Shown here one piece after another: positions 60,715 through 64,000 of a DNA stretch of 64,000 bases. The notes under the pieces were generated by a model, which was given only the letters and a program-made list of their open reading frames with translations, was not told the DNA's origin and searched no databases. Position 1 is the stretch's first letter. Each line of letters begins with the position of its first letter. Source of the DNA: Taeniopygia guttata (taxonomy: Eukaryota; Chordata; Aves; Passeriformes; Estrildidae); NCBI RefSeq assembly GCF_048771995.1, contig NC_133030.1, forward strand, positions 52,722,501 through 52,786,500, written 5' to 3'. The translations under genes and the position numbers were made by a program.

Positions 60715-60800
60715 GTTACACGGCTTGTCTAAACTGAAGGGACTAAATTGTTGGTAAATAAGATTCCTTCCAACCCAAACAATTCTATGGTTCTGTGTAC
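60715..60800 (+). mobile_element. CR1 LINE 3'-end fragment
   Basis: It ends CCTTCCAACCCAAACAATTC then TATGGTTCTGTG, the forward CR1 3' end. The copy is short and 5'-truncated, and lies about 140 nt left of the GGAAA array. Confidence 0.85.
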
Positions 60801-60942
60801 TAAGTATAACTGCCCAAAGGATTCATTCATTATTCCCCAGTTATCCTACTGCAACTTAAATACCTCACAAAACAGTCCTTAGCAGCAGAAATTAAAACCA
60901 GCTGTATTTTATTAGTTACCAGTGAATCTACATATCAAAAGA

Positions 60943-61350
60943 GGAAAGGAAAGGAAAGGAAAGGAAAGGAAAGGAAAGGAAAGGAAAGGAAAGGAAAGGA
61001 AAGGAAAGGAAAGGAAAGGAAAGGAAAGGAAAGGAAAGGAAAGGAAAGGAAAGGAAAGGAAAGGAAAGGAAAGGAAAGGAAAGGAAAGGAAAGGAAAGGA
61101 AAGGAAAGGAAAGGAAAGGAAAAAGGAAAGGAAAGGAAAGGAAAGGAAAGGAAAGGAAAGGAAAGGAAAGGAAAGGAAAGGAAAGGAAAGGAAAGGAAAG
61201 GAAAGGAAAGGAAAGGAAAGGAAAGGAAAGGAAAGGAAAGGAAAGGAAAGGAAAGGAAAGGAAAGGAAAGGAAAGGAAAGGAAAGGAAAGGAAAGGAAAG
61301 GAAAGGAAAGGAAAGGAAAGGAAAGGAAAGGAAAGGAAAGGAAAGGAAAG
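60943..61350. repeat. GGAAA pentanucleotide array, about 81 units
   Basis: About 408 bp of uninterrupted GGAAA units except one unit with two extra A residues near 61120. It is a pure purine/pyrimidine tract able to form triplex DNA. The long KERKG/SFPFL-type open frames across it on both strands are artefacts of the period and not proteins. Confidence 0.98.
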
Positions 61351-61359
61351 GGGAAAAGG

Positions 61360-62607
61360 GTTTCAACCTCAGAAAAGGCCTGACTCAGCCATGCAGGGAT
61401 GCTCTGAAGGAAAAGTAGGTTTTGGCTCCTCTGTGCTTGGGGTTCACATCAGTAACATCAACATACACTCATTGTCCTGCCCTCCCTGCTAAACACCTCT
61501 GATTTACCTGCCCTTCATTGGAGCAGACCTAAAGAAGACCATTGGGCATCTAAAGAAGCATCATGTTCCATCATTCTTCCTAGTGTTGTTAGTGGTGGGT
61601 GGAGTTTGCATTAAAAAAATAAAGAATACTTCCATGAATATAGTGATATTTTTACAGGTAGTAAAAAATCCAACATCTCCAAACACAGCCCATTTCAGGT
61701 TCAAAATGCCTATCAATAAGCTCAGTAACACATTCATAAATCATCACTTGAACTACAAGGATGTCACCAAAGAGCCCAATTTAATTTCCTCACAGTCAAT
61801 GACAATTTACAGGACTCTGATTTAAAACCTGGTCATCACCCTAAGTGGGTATGTTTGGGGGCTGGGAATTTAAGTCACATGAGGCTTTCCTTCTCACATG
61901 AAGCCTTCCTTAGCTGTACTTCTAGAAGTCATTCAGTGCAATTATTTAATATTTGCATAAACCAGAGCAATGCAAAGAGGTTTGCCACTGAAGTTTAGCA
62001 GCATACTCCTGTTTCTGTTATTATTCTAATATATCTAACCTAAGAAAGGGGAAATTCCTTGGCTTTGTTTGTTGGGGCTTATTTTATTATTATTTTTAAT
62101 TTTGGAGGGGAGGGGTGGGGTTTTTTTTGGGTTTTGGTTTTGTTTTTTTTTTTTTTAATTTGTTTTTTAACAATGTTGTATGCTCCCAGGGAAATAATGG
62201 ACAGTGATTTATTTATCAAATTCCTCAACAGGAGAAAGCCACGCTTGGGTCTTGCTACCATGGAGGGAGATAAACTAACATATTTAGCTAAAGAATATGT
62301 AACCCATAGGAAAACAGACTGAACAAAACTGGAGAGACATATACAAACTGGCAGGGGAGACACTGAGACAGGGAACAGAATGTTTAGATAGAGGCACTTA
62401 TGGGTATTCCCCACCAATAAATGAATCATCCAGGACATAAGTGGCTATTTTTAGCAGCAGTGTCTATGTTACTTTTGCCTTTTACATTGAGAAAACTGTG
62501 AAGCACTAGATAGGAGATGCTAAAAATCCATTCAGAGTAATGCTGGGCTTTCTTGTAAGATGGGCAGGGTTCAGAGTGCCTTTGGCCTGGCTGTGCAGTA
62601 AACCTAT
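61360..62607. other. Intergenic desert, segment 12
   Basis: No gene recognised. A G- then T-rich stretch (62105-62160) includes a run of about 15 T residues. Confidence 0.5.
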
Positions 62608-62613
62608 AGAAAT

Positions 62614-62641
62614 GATAGAAAGAAAGAAAGAAAGAAAGAAA

Positions 62642-62690
<49 letters not shown>

Positions 62691-62712
62691 CAGATAGATA
62701 GATAGATAGATA
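62614..62712. repeat. GAAA then GATA compound microsatellite
   Basis: About seven GAAA units pass into about 16 GATA units, with one GACA interruption near 62690. GATA arrays are common and length-variable in birds. Confidence 0.95.
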
Positions 62713-64000
62713 TGAGGCGAGGTGTCTCCATGGAACGCTAATACACTCTCCCAACACACATCATCACCAGGTGGCTAGAGTAGGGGTCCTCAGGCACCCC
62801 TGAGGACTCAGGAGTGTACTGACAGCCTCCTCTTCCATGCTTCCCATCAGCTCTTCTCTGGGGATCAGGGAGATTGCATCTTCTGATATCCTAATCACTG
62901 CTCTGGGCAAAATCCTTTGACTTCAGCTGTAAGGATCATGATTTAATCCAACAATTTAGCCCAGTAATGGAAACCAGCTGGTAACACAGTATTTGGTTTT
63001 GTCATTATGTTCACCACTTGGAAGTAACGGGCTGCAAAGCCCCTTTGATTTGTGGTAGGGCATTCCATTAGCACATCTATAAAAACATCCAAGATGTTTC
63101 CATTGACAGCACTTAACAATTTTCTCTATTACTTTGATGGCTGTTCATTTTGGATGGAAAGTGCTTTTCCGCACCATTGAAGCACAGCTAGTTCACACCT
63201 TGGAGCATCGGAAGTGCTGAGATGCTACAAGAAGTAACACTTAGGAGAGCACATCCCCTCTTTGGCACGCACTGCCAGGCCCTGCACAGCTCCCTGCCTG
63301 CAGCACAGCTGTGTCAGCCACAAACCAGGACAGAATGTGCCCTGTGACACCGAGGGGGGAACGGAGCTATTTCATCTGCCTTCCCCTTTTGCATGATTAG
63401 CAAGTCAATTTTGCATTCAGTTCCATGTATGCAATTGGTGGCAAAATCTGTGCAGGTCTAAACTTGCCTCTTGAGCTTTTATTGGATAACAAAACAGTGT
63501 GTGCTTGTCTGGTGGTGGAAGATATAGGGACTGTAAGCTTAGAGGCTGATGTTCAAACCCAGCAGATCAGCATAAAGCCCTCAGGACATTATTCTTGCTG
63601 CAATTACAAGTAACAGCTAAAGAAAGGGTAAGAGACTCTCATGTGGTGAATAGAAATGTTACTCTTCATTTGCTTGTATGTACGCTGCAGACAAGGATAA
63701 ATAGTCGTAACTGTAAAGCTCTCAGTGAAAAATTGATCCCCATTTGTGTCTCTAGCTGCCTCCAGCTTTTCCTTATAGGAATCAGTGATGGGTCATCAGT
63801 GTGGTCATTTTAAGCTTGCTACAAAATAAATCCTGATTCAACAGTCTCCTTGAATGACCTTTGGTTGTATGCACAAGCATTTCTCATGCCAAAAGCCCCA
63901 GTGATGTTGATGCTAATAGGTAGATGGTAGAGACATTTTCACAGTGACTGCTAGAGACTGGAGATGAGGAACAAAAGCTCCTTTCTGAGAGCTGCTCATC
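62713..64000. other. Intergenic desert, right end
   Basis: No gene or named repeat recognised. AT-rich, repeat-free text near 63060-63180 and 63390-63440 has ATTAGCA- and TTTTGCAT-type sites and could be regulatory, with low confidence. Confidence 0.45.

Noticed and set aside
60922-61383. Long open frames on both strands (KERKG and SFPFL repeats)
   Set aside because: They are the direct result of a 5-bp repeat lacking stop codons in all frames, not genes.

Overview
The window looks like avian nuclear DNA, most likely from a songbird. Six CR1 LINE tails lie in both orientations (near 13.0, 19.6, 28.4, 31.4, 40.4 and 60.7 kb). A solo retroviral LTR of a type I recognise from passerine genomes lies at 20.7-21.25 kb on the minus strand. 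The one clear gene has vertebrate-style short exons, GT-AG introns and a CpG-island promoter. Assignment to birds is well supported; assignment to songbirds is an inference from the LTR.

The only protein-coding gene I can support is at the left end, on the plus strand: a complete seven-exon gene of the PKDCC/VLK family of secreted tyrosine kinases. Its coding parts are 952-1482, 1648-1770, 3940-4211, 5308-5387, 5490-5594, 6860-7036 and 8392-8495. They total 1392 nt and encode 463 residues; every splice junction is GT-AG and every phase agrees. It starts in a CpG island (about 630-1630) with a TATA-like box at 648-653 and an upstream reading frame (689-991) that overlaps the main start codon. 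Several features suggest a PKDCC-like paralogue rather than the strict PKDCC orthologue, but only a phylogeny can settle this.

From about 8.5 kb to the right end (55 kb) I see no convincing protein-coding exon; this is a gene desert. It holds the CR1 tails, the solo LTR, a second LTR-like piece with a roughly 41-bp minisatellite (57.05-57.55 kb), several microsatellites, and a 92-bp near-perfect AT-rich palindrome at 50.98-51.07 kb. It also holds a roughly 408-bp pure GGAAA array at 60.94-61.35 kb. Two GC-rich islands lie inside the desert: one at 25.09-25.77 kb with a 154-bp tandem duplication, and a weaker one at 43.08-43.98 kb. Both could be orphan promoters or noncoding-RNA starts. Scattered AT-rich, low-repeat blocks dense in homeodomain-, octamer-, GATA- and nuclear-receptor-like motifs look like developmental enhancers, a common content of deserts, but conservation cannot be measured from one sequence.

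I found no tRNA, rRNA, CRISPR array or bacterial-type system. The best candidates for something undescribed are the desert CpG island with its duplication, the long palindrome, the overlapping uORF, and the stop-free, frame-preserving first intron of the kinase gene.
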